Below, one piece after another: positions 33,370-42,671 of a DNA stretch of 64,000 bases. Below the pieces are notes generated by a model that saw nothing but the letters and a program-made list of their open reading frames with translations, was not told the origin of the DNA and did no database searches. A program made the translations under genes and the position numbers. The stretch comes from Chloroflexota bacterium (GTDB lineage: Bacteria; Chloroflexota; Dehalococcoidia; Lucifugimonadales; Lucifugimonadaceae): contig JABMNO010000041.1 in assembly GCA_013204555.1 (NCBI GenBank), positions 30,042 through 94,041 of the forward strand, in the 5' to 3' direction. Each line of letters begins with the position of its first letter. The stretch's first letter is position 1.

Positions 33370-35082
33370 GTGATGACGCAGGTTGATACGCCTATGAGCA
33401 CAGACCACAGTCAATTGCGCGGCCTTGACCGAGAGCACATCCTCGATCTTCTGGATGGTGCCGAAGAGCTGATGGCGACCTTCGATCTGGAAGGGCATTT
33501 CAATTTCGTCAACCGAGGCTGGACCACCATTGTGGGCCTTTCACGTGATGAGGTTCAGGACCGCTCCATCTGGGATTTCGCAGCGGATGCCACCCTCCCT
33601 CAATGGCAGCATGCGTTCGAGCGAGTGGCGTCTGGTGAAGCCGCCCACTTGTCCGATATCGCGATCAACGCTGGAGATGGTCGCGTCGTGCGGCTACAAG
33701 GCCGAATCCAGCCGTATTTTGACAACGGACAACTCATCGGTGCCCACGCGTTTTTGCGGAACGTCACAGGTCTTCAGATTGAGGCGTTAGTTGGCTCAGG
33801 CGCTCCATCAATCGACACGCTGACAGGCTTGCTAGACAGACGAGGAGTTGAGTCTGCCCTGGGTGCTGAAATCTCCGCCGCCAAGGCACAAAGGATTACC
33901 GGAGCACTGATCTTCATTGACCTGGACGATTTTTCAATGATCAACAGAGGATACGGTTACTCCGTTGGGGATGAAGTCCTGCAAACCACTGCTGCAGCGA
34001 TCGAAAAGGCTGCTCCTCCGGCGTCAATAGTTGGCAGGGTTGGGGCTGATGAGTTCGCTGTCATCATCAGAGGGGTCGATCCCGACTCTGGACTGAAGAT
34101 CGCTGAGGACCTGGTACTTGCCGTACAGGACAACACAGTAATTTCTCGCGGCGAGACAGTGCAGAGCTCATGTACTGCGGGCGTGGTGGGATTCCCAATC
34201 CTTGGCGCCTCAACGGCCGATACATGGGTATCAGCGGAGATAGCGCTCCGGCAGGGTATGGATCGCCACCGAAACTCAGCCTACCTCTACAGCCCCGGAG
34301 ATGTGGAGGCCGATGCCGCCTCGCCACTTATCCAGGCCCGCACGATGATTCTTGATGCGCTGGAAGAAGATCGACTTGTCATATATCGGCAGCCCATCGC
34401 ATCTATTGAGACTGGAGAGACGAAGCATTATGAGATCCTGGCGAGGATCTTGGACGGTAACAATGGCGTGATCTCACCCGGAGAGTTCGTCCCCCAGGCA
34501 GAGTCGCTCAATCTGATTCGGGTCATCGATGAAAAGGTGATCGAACTCTCTATGAATGAGTGGCAAAAGCAGGCAGAGGGTGGAAGTGATCTCTCACTTG
34601 CTCTCGCCATCAACATCTCCGCCCACACTGTTGGTCGTGATATCGCTGAGTTCGTTGCGCAAAAGGCGTCTGAATCAGGCGTGCCGACGGACGCGATCAC
34701 CCTGGAGATAACTGAGACCGCCACACTTGAATCATTTGCTCAGGCTCACGAATTGGCTGCAGCGTTGAAGGCTCTGGGATTCAAGCTCGCAATCGACGAC
34801 TTCGGGAGCGGAGCCACCTCGCTAGCATTAGTTCGAGACCTGGAGTTCGATTACCTGAAATTGGACGGTAACCTGACCCGGAACCTTGCGACCAGCGATA
34901 TCGATCGACAATTTGTTTCGGCACTCGTTACCTTGACCCACCAATTGGGTATTGAGGTAATCGCAGAGTTCGTGGACAGCCAGGAAATACTGGATGCACT
35001 CGCTGACATGGGCGTCGAGTTCGCTCAGGGTTACCATATCGGTCGCCCGGAGCCGTTCCCTGATGTGATCAACGCAGCTTGA
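33370..35082 (+). CDS. PAS-GGDEF-EAL cyclic-di-GMP signalling protein
   Basis: 570 residues with no membrane segment: PAS (about 25-135, FDLEGHFNFVNRGW), GGDEF (about 155-300) and EAL (about 315-560). The GGDEF signature is RVGADEF, a substitution of the second Gly that may lower or abolish cyclase activity. The EAL domain keeps the metal and catalytic set: E in YEILAR, NIS, ITET, DDFGSG, KLD, E in AEFVDS and QGY. It is therefore more likely a c-di-GMP phosphodiesterase. The start is uncertain (GTG 33370, ATG 33373 or ATG 33394). The stop overlaps the ATG of the surface-protein gene by one base (TGATG), linking the two. Confidence 0.9.
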   Translation: MMTQVDTPMSTDHSQLRGLDREHILDLLDGAEELMATFDLEGHFNFVNRGWTTIVGLSRDEVQDRSIWDFAADATLPQWQHAFERVASGEAAHLSDIAINAGDGRVVRLQGRIQPYFDNGQLIGAHAFLRNVTGLQIEALVGSGAPSIDTLTGLLDRRGVESALGAEISAAKAQRITGALIFIDLDDFSMINRGYGYSVGDEVLQTTAAAIEKAAPPASIVGRVGADEFAVIIRGVDPDSGLKIAEDLVLAVQDNTVISRGETVQSSCTAGVVGFPILGASTADTWVSAEIALRQGMDRHRNSAYLYSPGDVEADAASPLIQARTMILDALEEDRLVIYRQPIASIETGETKHYEILARILDGNNGVISPGEFVPQAESLNLIRVIDEKVIELSMNEWQKQAEGGSDLSLALAINISAHTVGRDIAEFVAQKASESGVPTDAITLEITETATLESFAQAHELAAALKALGFKLAIDDFGSGATSLALVRDLEFDYLKLDGNLTRNLATSDIDRQFVSALVTLTHQLGIEVIAEFVDSQEILDALADMGVEFAQGYHIGRPEPFPDVINAA

Positions 35083-37139
35083 TGAATCACAATAATCACG
35101 GCGAGCATCTTGGGCGGTCCGTGAAATCGATCGATTCGGGTCGTGGACGTCTGGGTGCGCTGATTTTCTTGCTGGTCGCGATCACTTTTGCTGCCCTCCT
35201 GTCATCGTCATCCCCCGGGGCGCATGCTCAGGTCCACGATCCAGTAGATTCAGAATTCAAAACCAGCATAGGGGAAGTCTGCATCCAGGGTACGGTGACG
35301 ATCGACGGAAATCCGGCGCCACTTGGAACACTGGTTGAGGCCAATCTTCCGCGCGGTATCGTCCTGGGGACAGTGTCCCTGAACGCGGATTTCTATCGCG
35401 ACGGGATCCTGTTTGTCAGGCTTAACGATTTCAATCTGGCAGGCATGGAAGGACAAATAGTCATCTTCACGTTGCCTGAATTCACTGACGTAAGGCCTAT
35501 GGAAGTGTTCCTCACCTGTGATTCGTCGGTGGCTTTCCATCTAGAGGCAAAGACTGGATCACTCGAACCCACAGCCACAACTTTCATCGACGAAATCTGC
35601 ATCCAGGGAACGGTGACGATCGATGGCATATCCGCTCCTAATGGAACGGTAATCAGACTCACGCTGCCCAACGATGTCCTGATCGATGTGCACATCGATC
35701 AGGACATCGTTGAAGATGGACGTATCGTCGTCAGGAAAAGCGATTTCCGGTTGTTCGAGCCCACCAGTGTTGATGGGCAGTCCATTGCTATCTCACTGCC
35801 CAATTTTCCGGATTCCACCCCGGTGAAAGTCATCATAAGTTGCAACTCACCGGCGACCTTCCACCTTGAGGCAAAAACTGTTTCGCTTGAGCCGACGCCA
35901 ACACCGCTGCCTGAGGTAGTGGCCAAAATAGATGTCCCAACCAAAGTGAATATAGGCACCGAGGGAACTGCCACTGATACCAACGGCAACGTAGCTCAGA
36001 TAACCGGTGGCACGCTTGAGATCGGAGATCCGGGGAAACTGGTATCCCTCCCAATCGCCCTCCCAGAAGGTGCGATCCTGGCTGAGCTAAACGACATTGA
36101 CAACGGAGTCTCAGTGGCCCCTCTTGAAGGAGGCGGCTCGAGAGTTCGCATCGCCATTCGCGACGCGGCTGGCAACGACACCATTCGAATCCTGGTAGAC
36201 ACAACAGAGATCAAGGGCACGGGGTCCGCGGCTGAGGCTGAGGTAGTGGCGATGAGCATCGACCTCCCAACAAGGACGCGCGATCTGGGCGGACTCGACT
36301 CCAAGGTGGGCACCGCCTCTGTGAAGGTCCTGGGGGAGATAAAGACCTTCCCATCGGGTGCGTCAATGAATATGTCCATCCACAAAGATGTGAGCACAGA
36401 GGACCTCACGAAAGTGGAGAAGGCTGTGGTGACGCCCGGCTTCGAACTGGCAGACACCGCATGGGCTGCTGAGTTCGTGAAGGAAAATCTGGACGATGTC
36501 CTTGGTGAGATCACTCTCAAGCTTAAAATCGGCAAGCCCTGGGTGGATGAATTTGGTTTCGAGAACATCAAGATTGTGCGCATTGCAGACGATGGCACAG
36601 TGCAGGTCTTTGACTTCCTGCCCACCGATCTGACCACCGATCCGATCGCTTTCGATCTCATCTCACCCAGTGGCCTCTCAAAGTTCGTCATTGAAGCGCT
36701 CAAGAAGATTAAGAAACCAACTCCAACGCCAACCGCCACACCCGTTCCTGTGCCAACAGCTACAGCTACACCAACTCCGACCCCAAGCGCGACTCCGCTG
36801 GCGCCAACGCCCAAGCCTGTCCCAGCCGCCACAGTTGCACCGCCATCGCCTGCACTGATCTCGGCCAACACGCCCACTGCTACTCCGCCGCCAGCGGCTA
36901 CCCCAACTGCAACATCGATACCGCCGACCTCAACGCCGACCGCTTCGCCGGTCCCCGCTCCAACTCCGGCTCCAACGATTGTTCCTGCCACTCCGGACTC
37001 GGCCGACACGCCCGTACCAGCACCGTCAGGCGGGATTTGTAGCGGGACCGATGGCACCGTTTCAGCCGGGCAACTTGGCCTTCTTGCACTCCCAATCGGC
37101 CTGTTTTTCTTCAGGAAATTCACCAGTAAAAACAGCTAG
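35082..37139 (+). CDS. Secreted stalked surface protein with internal duplication
   Basis: 685 residues. A signal segment (LGALIFLLVAITFAALL) is followed by two ~105-residue repeats, each starting (E)(V/I)CIQGTVTIDG and ending with a Cys-containing CDSS/CNSP ... FHLEAKT motif; each repeat has two cysteines that could pair. A middle domain of ~270 residues follows, then a Pro/Thr/Ala stalk (about 543-650) and a C-terminal hydrophobic segment with positive tail (GQLGLLALPIGLFFFRKF). This looks like a wall- or membrane-anchored protein on an extended stalk, but there is no LPXTG. Stalks of this kind are often O-glycosylated. Translational coupling to the c-di-GMP gene suggests control of adhesion or matrix (inference). 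Confidence 0.82.
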   Translation: MNHNNHGEHLGRSVKSIDSGRGRLGALIFLLVAITFAALLSSSSPGAHAQVHDPVDSEFKTSIGEVCIQGTVTIDGNPAPLGTLVEANLPRGIVLGTVSLNADFYRDGILFVRLNDFNLAGMEGQIVIFTLPEFTDVRPMEVFLTCDSSVAFHLEAKTGSLEPTATTFIDEICIQGTVTIDGISAPNGTVIRLTLPNDVLIDVHIDQDIVEDGRIVVRKSDFRLFEPTSVDGQSIAISLPNFPDSTPVKVIISCNSPATFHLEAKTVSLEPTPTPLPEVVAKIDVPTKVNIGTEGTATDTNGNVAQITGGTLEIGDPGKLVSLPIALPEGAILAELNDIDNGVSVAPLEGGGSRVRIAIRDAAGNDTIRILVDTTEIKGTGSAAEAEVVAMSIDLPTRTRDLGGLDSKVGTASVKVLGEIKTFPSGASMNMSIHKDVSTEDLTKVEKAVVTPGFELADTAWAAEFVKENLDDVLGEITLKLKIGKPWVDEFGFENIKIVRIADDGTVQVFDFLPTDLTTDPIAFDLISPSGLSKFVIEALKKIKKPTPTPTATPVPVPTATATPTPTPSATPLAPTPKPVPAATVAPPSPALISANTPTATPPPAATPTATSIPPTSTPTASPVPAPTPAPTIVPATPDSADTPVPAPSGGICSGTDGTVSAGQLGLLALPIGLFFFRKFTSKNS

Positions 37140-37157
37140 CCCTGATCTGGTCAATCG

Positions 37158-37559
37158 GTGGGCAAAAAACTCGCGCCACACCTGTTATTCAAAGATTTCG
37201 ACGAATTACAAAACTTCCCGCAAGATGCCGCCCAACCTGACGTACTGGCAACTCAGCTATTTCTTCAGCATGCGATATGTCAGGCACGGGACCATGAGGT
37301 CGTGGCTATGAGGGAATTGATAGGCGCAGGTTCAAGTGCATTCAATCGGATCTCGCTCCTCGAACGGGGCCTTTCGATAATTGACGCGCCAGCGTTCATT
37401 GCCGCCCACGTGATTGCCGTTATCGCGGGACTCTGGTTCTCCGACACCAGCGGCATGATCCTGCTGCTGGTCATCCCGGGACTCGTTGTAGGCGGCGTAA
37501 TCGTTACGTCAAAGGAAATCCGCCCTACCCTGTCGCACGAATCTCGCAAATGGCGCTAA
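37158..37559 (+). CDS. Hypothetical small membrane protein
   Basis: 133 residues from a GTG at 37158, 18 bases after the surface-protein gene. It has a soluble acidic N-terminal half, then two hydrophobic segments (APAFIAAHVIAVIAGLWF and MILLLVIPGLVVGGVIV) separated by a short turn, and a basic tail. No family is recognised and no clear ribosome-binding site is seen, so a start further in is possible. Same-strand spacing suggests it belongs to the surface-protein transcript. Confidence 0.6.
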   Translation: MGKKLAPHLLFKDFDELQNFPQDAAQPDVLATQLFLQHAICQARDHEVVAMRELIGAGSSAFNRISLLERGLSIIDAPAFIAAHVIAVIAGLWFSDTSGMILLLVIPGLVVGGVIVTSKEIRPTLSHESRKWR

Positions 37560-37599
37560 CGCATGTAGGTAGTAAACATGAACTGATAGGGAATCCCGG

Positions 37600-38643
37600 T
37601 CATCCAGATCCTCTCCCAACAGCCCGACGATGCGCGTACCCTGCTTCTTCCAGCATTTTTTCGCACGCTAGAACGCTAAGCCCCCTGCCCCTGGTGGTGT
37701 CCGCTTCCAGGTCACGAGGATTCATCCCAACTTCGGCACAGAGTCTATGCGCACCGGCCCGCAGGCTATCCAGGCTGGGTTCATGTACGCCCATCTGCCG
37801 AAGCTGCGTCCCCAGCGTCAGACGTGCCACCGCGACAATCTTCGACACTTCGCGTGACGATAGCTCTGCCCTGTCCTCATAGGGAGTGCCTTTCACCGCA
37901 ACTCGACGCATTACAGAAAGGACAGTCGCGCCAAACTCCCTGGCGAGCATCATCTGATCCGCTATTTCATCATTGGTGTGCTCAGGTCCAACTGGCTCGA
38001 TACAGTAGCGGAGATCGAGTCTGGCCTTGCGTATCGCATCAAACGTCGCCCGTCTTCGCGCTGGCTCGACTTCTGTCTCAACGCCTTCTCGGAACCGATA
38101 CACGTGATATACGCCGGCGAAGCCTGCCTCAACGAGTCGTTGCGCTGTGCCAAGATCAAAATCACCAATGTTAGCGATCAACTCTGTTCCTGGACTGAGA
38201 ACCTTTCGGACCGCCCGGCCAATCGCCAGAAATCTGTCCACCGGGTAGTTAGCGGTTGTCATGAGGTAAACCTCATCAGCCCCGTCACGCTCGAATTCGA
38301 GAGCTTTCTCTACCACCTCATCGAGCGATAGTTCATACATTGTGGTGACAATTCCGTGCTTCGCGCCCAGGTAGCAGAAACTACAATTCTCCGGGCACGG
38401 CCAGACGTTAATCCCGATCTGTGAGTAGATCGTCCCCATCCCCGCGGCACTGCGTCGACTCAACTGATCGGCAGCCTGAACGATGTAGTCATACTCGGTA
38501 GAATCTGATTGAACCGCCAGCAGGCAAACCGCCTCGTCTCGACTGACTGGCTCGCCCTTGAGCGCACGTAAAACTATGGAGCGGACCCGAGATCGAATGA
38601 CGTCCGAGGCGGTTTCAATGACAAGAGCCGCTGCTTCGCTCAA
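37600..38643 (-). CDS. Radical SAM protein (BioB-like)
   Basis: 347 residues from a TTG at 38643. The radical SAM motif is CPENCSFC (CxxxCxxC) around residue 84, followed by Tyr-Leu-Gly and the MTTANYPVDRFL segment; the C-terminal half has the ARLTLGTQLRQMGVHEP and MNPRDLEADTTRGRG segments. The fold is that of the biotin synthase-like branch, but the full set of BioB motifs for a second [2Fe-2S] cluster is not evident, so the product is unknown. It is transcribed toward the small membrane protein and is preceded by a 267-base gap. Confidence 0.82.
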   Translation of the reverse strand: MSEAAALVIETASDVIRSRVRSIVLRALKGEPVSRDEAVCLLAVQSDSTEYDYIVQAADQLSRRSAAGMGTIYSQIGINVWPCPENCSFCYLGAKHGIVTTMYELSLDEVVEKALEFERDGADEVYLMTTANYPVDRFLAIGRAVRKVLSPGTELIANIGDFDLGTAQRLVEAGFAGVYHVYRFREGVETEVEPARRRATFDAIRKARLDLRYCIEPVGPEHTNDEIADQMMLAREFGATVLSVMRRVAVKGTPYEDRAELSSREVSKIVAVARLTLGTQLRQMGVHEPSLDSLRAGAHRLCAEVGMNPRDLEADTTRGRGLSVLACEKMLEEAGYAHRRAVGRGSG

Positions 38644-38717
38644 TTTATCTTCGGGATATTCAGTTCGAGTTCCTGCTATTCACTTCACAGTCTCATGTGT
38701 GGTTGCCACTTAGATGC

Positions 38718-38762
38718 AAAAAGTGATCCACGAGGCCAGCCCAGGGTCAGCCCTCACTTTTT
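38718..38762. terminator. Possible terminator with symmetric A/T arms
   Basis: AAAAAGTGA (38718-38726) pairs with TCACTTTTT (38754-38762); the spacer contains a small AGGG-TCAG-CCCT hairpin. On the plus strand this puts five T at the end, on the minus strand also five T, so it could serve transcripts in either direction. The tRNA-Leu transcript runs leftward into it. Confidence 0.4.
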
Positions 38763-38910
38763 CGGCATCACGATTCGACGCTCCGTGAAGTAAACGCCGG
38801 ATTCACGAAACTAGATCACTGCAAATGCGAAAAGATGGGTACGGGAACGGAGGCAGGGGTATTTCAAGGCCAGAGCCCACGTGGCTGTGAAGTGCCCGTC
38901 TGGCGGTGAC

Positions 38911-38995
38911 TGGTGGGGAAGGTGGGATTCGAACCCACACGTCTTTTGGACACATGCTCCTAAGGCATGCGCGTCTGCCATTTCGCCACTTCCCC
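38911..38995 (-). tRNA. tRNA-Leu (anticodon UAG)
   Basis: Read on the minus strand: acceptor GGGGAAG pairs with CTTCCCC, discriminator A, and CCA is encoded (38913-38911). The anticodon stem CATGC/GCATG holds the loop CTTAGGA with anticodon TAG. A long variable arm (GTCC AAAA GAC) marks class II, and the T arm is GTGGG-TTCGAAT-CCCAC. It reads CUN leucine codons. Confidence 0.95.
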
Positions 38996-39388
38996 GCGAA
39001 CCAGTCCAGCGATAGGGTCCGGACATGACAACCTGTCTATTCTATCCAGCGAACGCCATCGCGACGGATGGCGTCTGCATCGCGACATGATCAGTTCGCG
39101 AGCCAACGTTTCCCACGCCGCCCTCTTCACATCGGCATTCCGGAGCAGACCGGAACCTAGGCATGCGATCACCCAGCACGCCGCCTTACACCAATATTTC
39201 CTGCTACTGGTGCCTTCTGTAACTCCATTTCCCAGAGAAGGACGGGTATTCAGGCAACAGCCCGGAGCGCCCAAAAGTCTCGGTCTGGATCACCGTATTC
39301 CACGACAGACCGTTTCTAATTGTTCTCCCCTGCCCTATTCTGAGAGTGCAACATCTGCCGCCAATCCCAGCCACCCCAGCGAGACCAA
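38996..39388. other. 393-base gap between tRNA-Leu and purL, with hairpins, no gene
   Basis: No supported coding frame. Two perfect hairpins are present: CGCCATC-GCGACG-GATGGCG (39054-39073) and TTCCGG-AGCAGA-CCGGAA (39138-39155). I do not see the conserved parts of SRP RNA, 6S, RNase P, a purine riboswitch or a T-box. It must hold the tRNA promoter on the minus strand and the purL leader on the plus strand. Confidence 0.45.
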
Positions 39389-41599
39389 TTGCCCGTAACT
39401 CAGGAAACACTGGATGAGATCGCCCTTTCGAGGGCTGAATACGAGGCAATAGTCGACCGCCTTGGCCGTGAACCTAACGGCCTGGAGTTAGGCCTTTTCG
39501 GTGCGTTGTGGAGCGAGCACTGTGGCTACAAGCACTCGAAACCGCTGCTCCGAACACTGCCGTCCAACAGTCCGCACCTCCTCGTTGCGCCCGGCGCTGA
39601 GAACGCAGGGGTAATCGACATTGGCGATGGGCTAGCGATTGCGTTCAAGATTGAGTCGCATAATCATCCGTCTGCCATCGAACCGCACGAGGGCGCTGCA
39701 ACTGGAGTTGGCGGTATCGTCCGCGATATTTTTGCGATGGGAGCGCGCCCCATCGCGCTGCTCAACTCGCTTCGATTCGGACCTCCAGATACGCAGCGAA
39801 ACCGATATCTGTTCAACGGCGTCGTAGGCGGAATCTCTGCCTACGGCAACTGCATTGGCATTCCAAACGTCGGCGGCGAAGTGGTGTTCGACGAGTCGTA
39901 TTCCGAGAACCCGTTGGTAAACGCACTCTGCGTGGGTCTTATCGAAAACGGTCGCATCATGAGCGCGTCTCCTCGCAATCCGGGCGATATCTTAATGCTG
40001 GTGGGGGCGGATACCGGCCGTGATGGAATCCACGGCGCCTCAGGCCTTGCATCCCGCACATTTGAAGATCAAGCAGAACTTCGGTCAGCCGTTCAGGTGG
40101 GTAATCCGTTCCTGGAGAAGGTGCTCATTGAAGCCTGTCTTGAAGCCATTGAACTCGACACCGTGGTTGGTCTCCAGGACTGCGGAGCGGCTGGCCTGAC
40201 AAGCGCGGCTATCGAGTGCGCCGAACGGGGGAATATGGGCCTCCACCTCGACGTGGCCAAAGTGCCGCGCCGGGAAGAGGGCATGAACGCCTATGAGGTA
40301 ATGCTCTCAGAGTCGCAAGAACGCATGCTTCTCATGGTTTCGCCCGGCGGCGAAGCCCAGGTCACAGAGATATTCGACAAATGGGACCTCTGGGCCGTTC
40401 CCGTGGGTGAGTTCGTAACTGGCGACACGGTAGATATTTACGATGGTGATGCACTCATCTCATCCACATCTGTAAGAACGCTCACAGACCCTCCAGAGTA
40501 CTCGTTCACCGCACCCAAACCAGCGTGGCTATCCGAGCTCAACAGCGTCGAATTCTCCGACCTTCCTCTCCCTGACAAGACGCCATCTGAAGTTCTGTTG
40601 CAACTGCTCGGCAGCGCCAACATCGCGTCTCGGAGATCTGTGTTCCAGCAATATGACCATCAGGTTCAGACGAACACTGTGGTCTCCCCCGGCGGAGACG
40701 CCGCGGTAATGCGCCTCCGTGGCACGAAGAGCGGTATCGCACTCTCAACTGATGGCAATGGCCGTCTGACGTACCTCGCCCCATTTGCTGGAGGTGCTAT
40801 CGCCGTGGCGGAGGCCTGCCGCAACATGGCGGCCGTGGGCGCTCGACCTCTGGCCGCAACCGATTGCCTCAACTTCGGAAACCCGGATAAGCCTGACATT
40901 CAGTATCAACTGACAGAAGCGGTCGCCGGCATCAAGGCAGCGTGTGACGCGTTCGATATCCCCGTGGTCAGCGGAAACGTCAGCCTCTACAACGAGGGCA
41001 TCGGCTCTGCGATCTACCCAACGCCTGTCATCGGCACCCTGGGCAAGCTGGAAGATGTGTCTGTTCACGCCACCGCAGGGTTCAAAGGCGACGGCGACGC
41101 CGTCTACCTACTCGGCGTCGACTCCCTTGACGCTGCCGAGTCAACGCTCGGGGGTAGCGAATACCTGACACAGATACACGGTCTGGTTGAGGGCGAACCG
41201 ACCATCGATCTTGAGTTAGAGGTCGCCGTCCAGAATGCCTGCATAGACGCCGTCGAGGCCGGAATCATCCGATCAGCCCACGATTGCTCCGATGGTGGGC
41301 TGGCAATCGCCATCGCCGAATCCTGCGTCATTGGCGGCTTTGGTGCGACCATCGACGCAGAACTCTCTGGCCGATGGGACGCCGCGCTATTTGGAGAGCA
41401 ACAGTCGCGGATCGTAGTAACGGTGGATACGAACCACGCCTCTCAGTTAGAGGCGATTGCTGCCCAACACGGCGCACCAGCGATCCGAATTGGCACCACC
41501 GGCGGCAAAACGCTCACCATGAGTGGCCTTCTGGACGTTCTCCTAACCCAACTCACCTCAACATGGGACAACGGTCTCTCCATAGCAACCTCCGGGTAG
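39389..41599 (+). CDS. purL: Phosphoribosylformylglycinamidine synthase subunit PurL
   Basis: 736 residues, the size of small PurL (needs PurS and PurQ). Landmarks: LWSEHCGYKHSK (catalytic His), FKIESHNHPSAIEP, GAATGVGGIVRDIFAMGARP, GLQDCGAAGLTSA, and the second AIRS-like half with LATDCLNFGNP, SGNVSLYNE and HDCSDGGLAIA. It performs the ATP-dependent amidation of FGAR in purine synthesis. The start is a TTG; the frame is closed soon upstream. PurS and PurQ are not in the window. Confidence 0.96.
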   Translation: MPVTQETLDEIALSRAEYEAIVDRLGREPNGLELGLFGALWSEHCGYKHSKPLLRTLPSNSPHLLVAPGAENAGVIDIGDGLAIAFKIESHNHPSAIEPHEGAATGVGGIVRDIFAMGARPIALLNSLRFGPPDTQRNRYLFNGVVGGISAYGNCIGIPNVGGEVVFDESYSENPLVNALCVGLIENGRIMSASPRNPGDILMLVGADTGRDGIHGASGLASRTFEDQAELRSAVQVGNPFLEKVLIEACLEAIELDTVVGLQDCGAAGLTSAAIECAERGNMGLHLDVAKVPRREEGMNAYEVMLSESQERMLLMVSPGGEAQVTEIFDKWDLWAVPVGEFVTGDTVDIYDGDALISSTSVRTLTDPPEYSFTAPKPAWLSELNSVEFSDLPLPDKTPSEVLLQLLGSANIASRRSVFQQYDHQVQTNTVVSPGGDAAVMRLRGTKSGIALSTDGNGRLTYLAPFAGGAIAVAEACRNMAAVGARPLAATDCLNFGNPDKPDIQYQLTEAVAGIKAACDAFDIPVVSGNVSLYNEGIGSAIYPTPVIGTLGKLEDVSVHATAGFKGDGDAVYLLGVDSLDAAESTLGGSEYLTQIHGLVEGEPTIDLELEVAVQNACIDAVEAGIIRSAHDCSDGGLAIAIAESCVIGGFGATIDAELSGRWDAALFGEQQSRIVVTVDTNHASQLEAIAAQHGAPAIRIGTTGGKTLTMSGLLDVLLTQLTSTWDNGLSIATSG

Positions 41600-41909
41600 C
41601 CGCACTCGCTCCTACATCGCTCAGCGCGGCAATGTGATAGTTCAGCTTGTGGCAGATGCAAACCTACTTCGTCGTCCTGAGGAATGAGCCTCCGCGATTG
41701 ACATGAGGCCCCCATCTTCAGACCTTCGAAACGCCAAATATCAGCCGTGCTTCCTCTCACCGTACATTTGGTGTCCAGAGCGAAGTCTAAGACTCAAATG
41801 CGCTCTGATATCGGCGCATCATTGAACCCGTACGCCGTGTCGGCATCAAATCCGTCGAGAGCCTCAAGATGGCAGTTCGAGGGAGCTAAGACGATCGCTC
41901 CACGCCTCG
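41600..41909. other. 310-base gap downstream of purL, nothing recognised
   Basis: No coding frame with support, no RNA gene and no clear terminator. It separates the convergent purL and a small membrane-protein gene. A CGTCGTCCTGAGG segment near 41667 resembles the CATCCTGAG-type intergenic repeats of other genomes, but one short match is weak. Confidence 0.4.
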
Positions 41910-42437
41910 CTACTGGCTCCCCTGTTCGTTCGTTTCGTAAGGGATTACGAGTCCCAGATCACCGAAGACCGCGTCCAGGTTGGCTATCACGACTCGGATT
42001 TCGTCCTTAGTCGCCTCCGTGATATCGCAGACGTCCACCGTGAAACATTCAGATCCATGAGCATTCTGTATCCGGGAAAGGTCCTGACAGCTTTGATCAA
42101 TGATGTCGCGTAAATCGTGCGTCGGCAGCTGCTTAAGATTGCCGCTTGAGCAGGGTCCAAACTTGAAGCTGTGGACCCGCCAGTCCAGTGCTCCCCTGGC
42201 GTTGATCATCGTATCAGCCTGCTGGACCAGCCACGGTCGTATCCAGGTCTCGACTGGTCCGGCATAGTCTCGCGACTGTACGCGTTTGATCTCTTGCAGG
42301 TTTTGGACGCCATCTTTTATGACCGTTGGGCCAAGAATCGCACCCAGTATCACGAGGAACCCAAACAGGACGAGTAGAGCGAATCTGATGGAAGGATTCC
42401 GGAACCGACGCTCAATGGCGTCAATGAAAGTTGTCAT
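41910..42437 (-). CDS. Hypothetical single-pass membrane protein
   Basis: 175 residues. One membrane helix (FALLVLFGFLVILGAILGPTVI, about 19-40) follows a short basic N-terminus; the rest is outside, with four to five cysteines (GPCSSG, QSCQDL, SECFTVDVCDI) that could form disulfides. I recognise no family. It stands alone on its strand between purL and the FmdB-type gene. Confidence 0.6.
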   Translation of the reverse strand: MTTFIDAIERRFRNPSIRFALLVLFGFLVILGAILGPTVIKDGVQNLQEIKRVQSRDYAGPVETWIRPWLVQQADTMINARGALDWRVHSFKFGPCSSGNLKQLPTHDLRDIIDQSCQDLSRIQNAHGSECFTVDVCDITEATKDEIRVVIANLDAVFGDLGLVIPYETNEQGSQ

Positions 42438-42591
42438 TCAAGAGATTCTATGTGCTTGCCGTCTACAAGAGTGTTGTTATCGTGCACACAAGTGACCCGC
42501 CGTGACCCCTCACCGGAATTAGTGTGGTGTCAAAAACACTGTTCGCGAGTCCAAAAATGACCCTCACATAAATTGACACGCCACCACTTGC

Positions 42592-42618
42592 TTGCTAGCT
42601 TTGAGGGGTTGCTAGCAA
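42592..42618. repeat. Inverted repeat TTGCTAGC/GCTAGCAA
   Basis: 8-bp arms at 42592-42599 and 42611-42618 around an 11-base loop, about 55 bases upstream of the FmdB-type gene. Each arm contains the palindrome GCTAGC, so it could be a protein-binding pair or a leader hairpin. Confidence 0.45.
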
Positions 42619-42671
42619 AACCAACCTTCGAGTGCCAATTTCAACCCGCACTCCTCTCCCGGAGACTTTAG

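Noticed and set aside
33900..34330. Calling the GGDEF domain an active diguanylate cyclase
   Set aside because: The signature reads GADEF rather than GGDEF/GGEEF, and EAL residues are better preserved, so activity is doubtful.
35996..37123. 375-codon minus-strand open frame opposite the surface-protein gene
   Set aside because: It is the shadow of the Pro/Thr-rich stalk (its product is a Gly-Val-Ala repeat) and has no start signal or domain.
41600..41909. Possible RNA gene downstream of purL
   Set aside because: No tRNA cloverleaf, no strong hairpins and no recognisable RNA family core.
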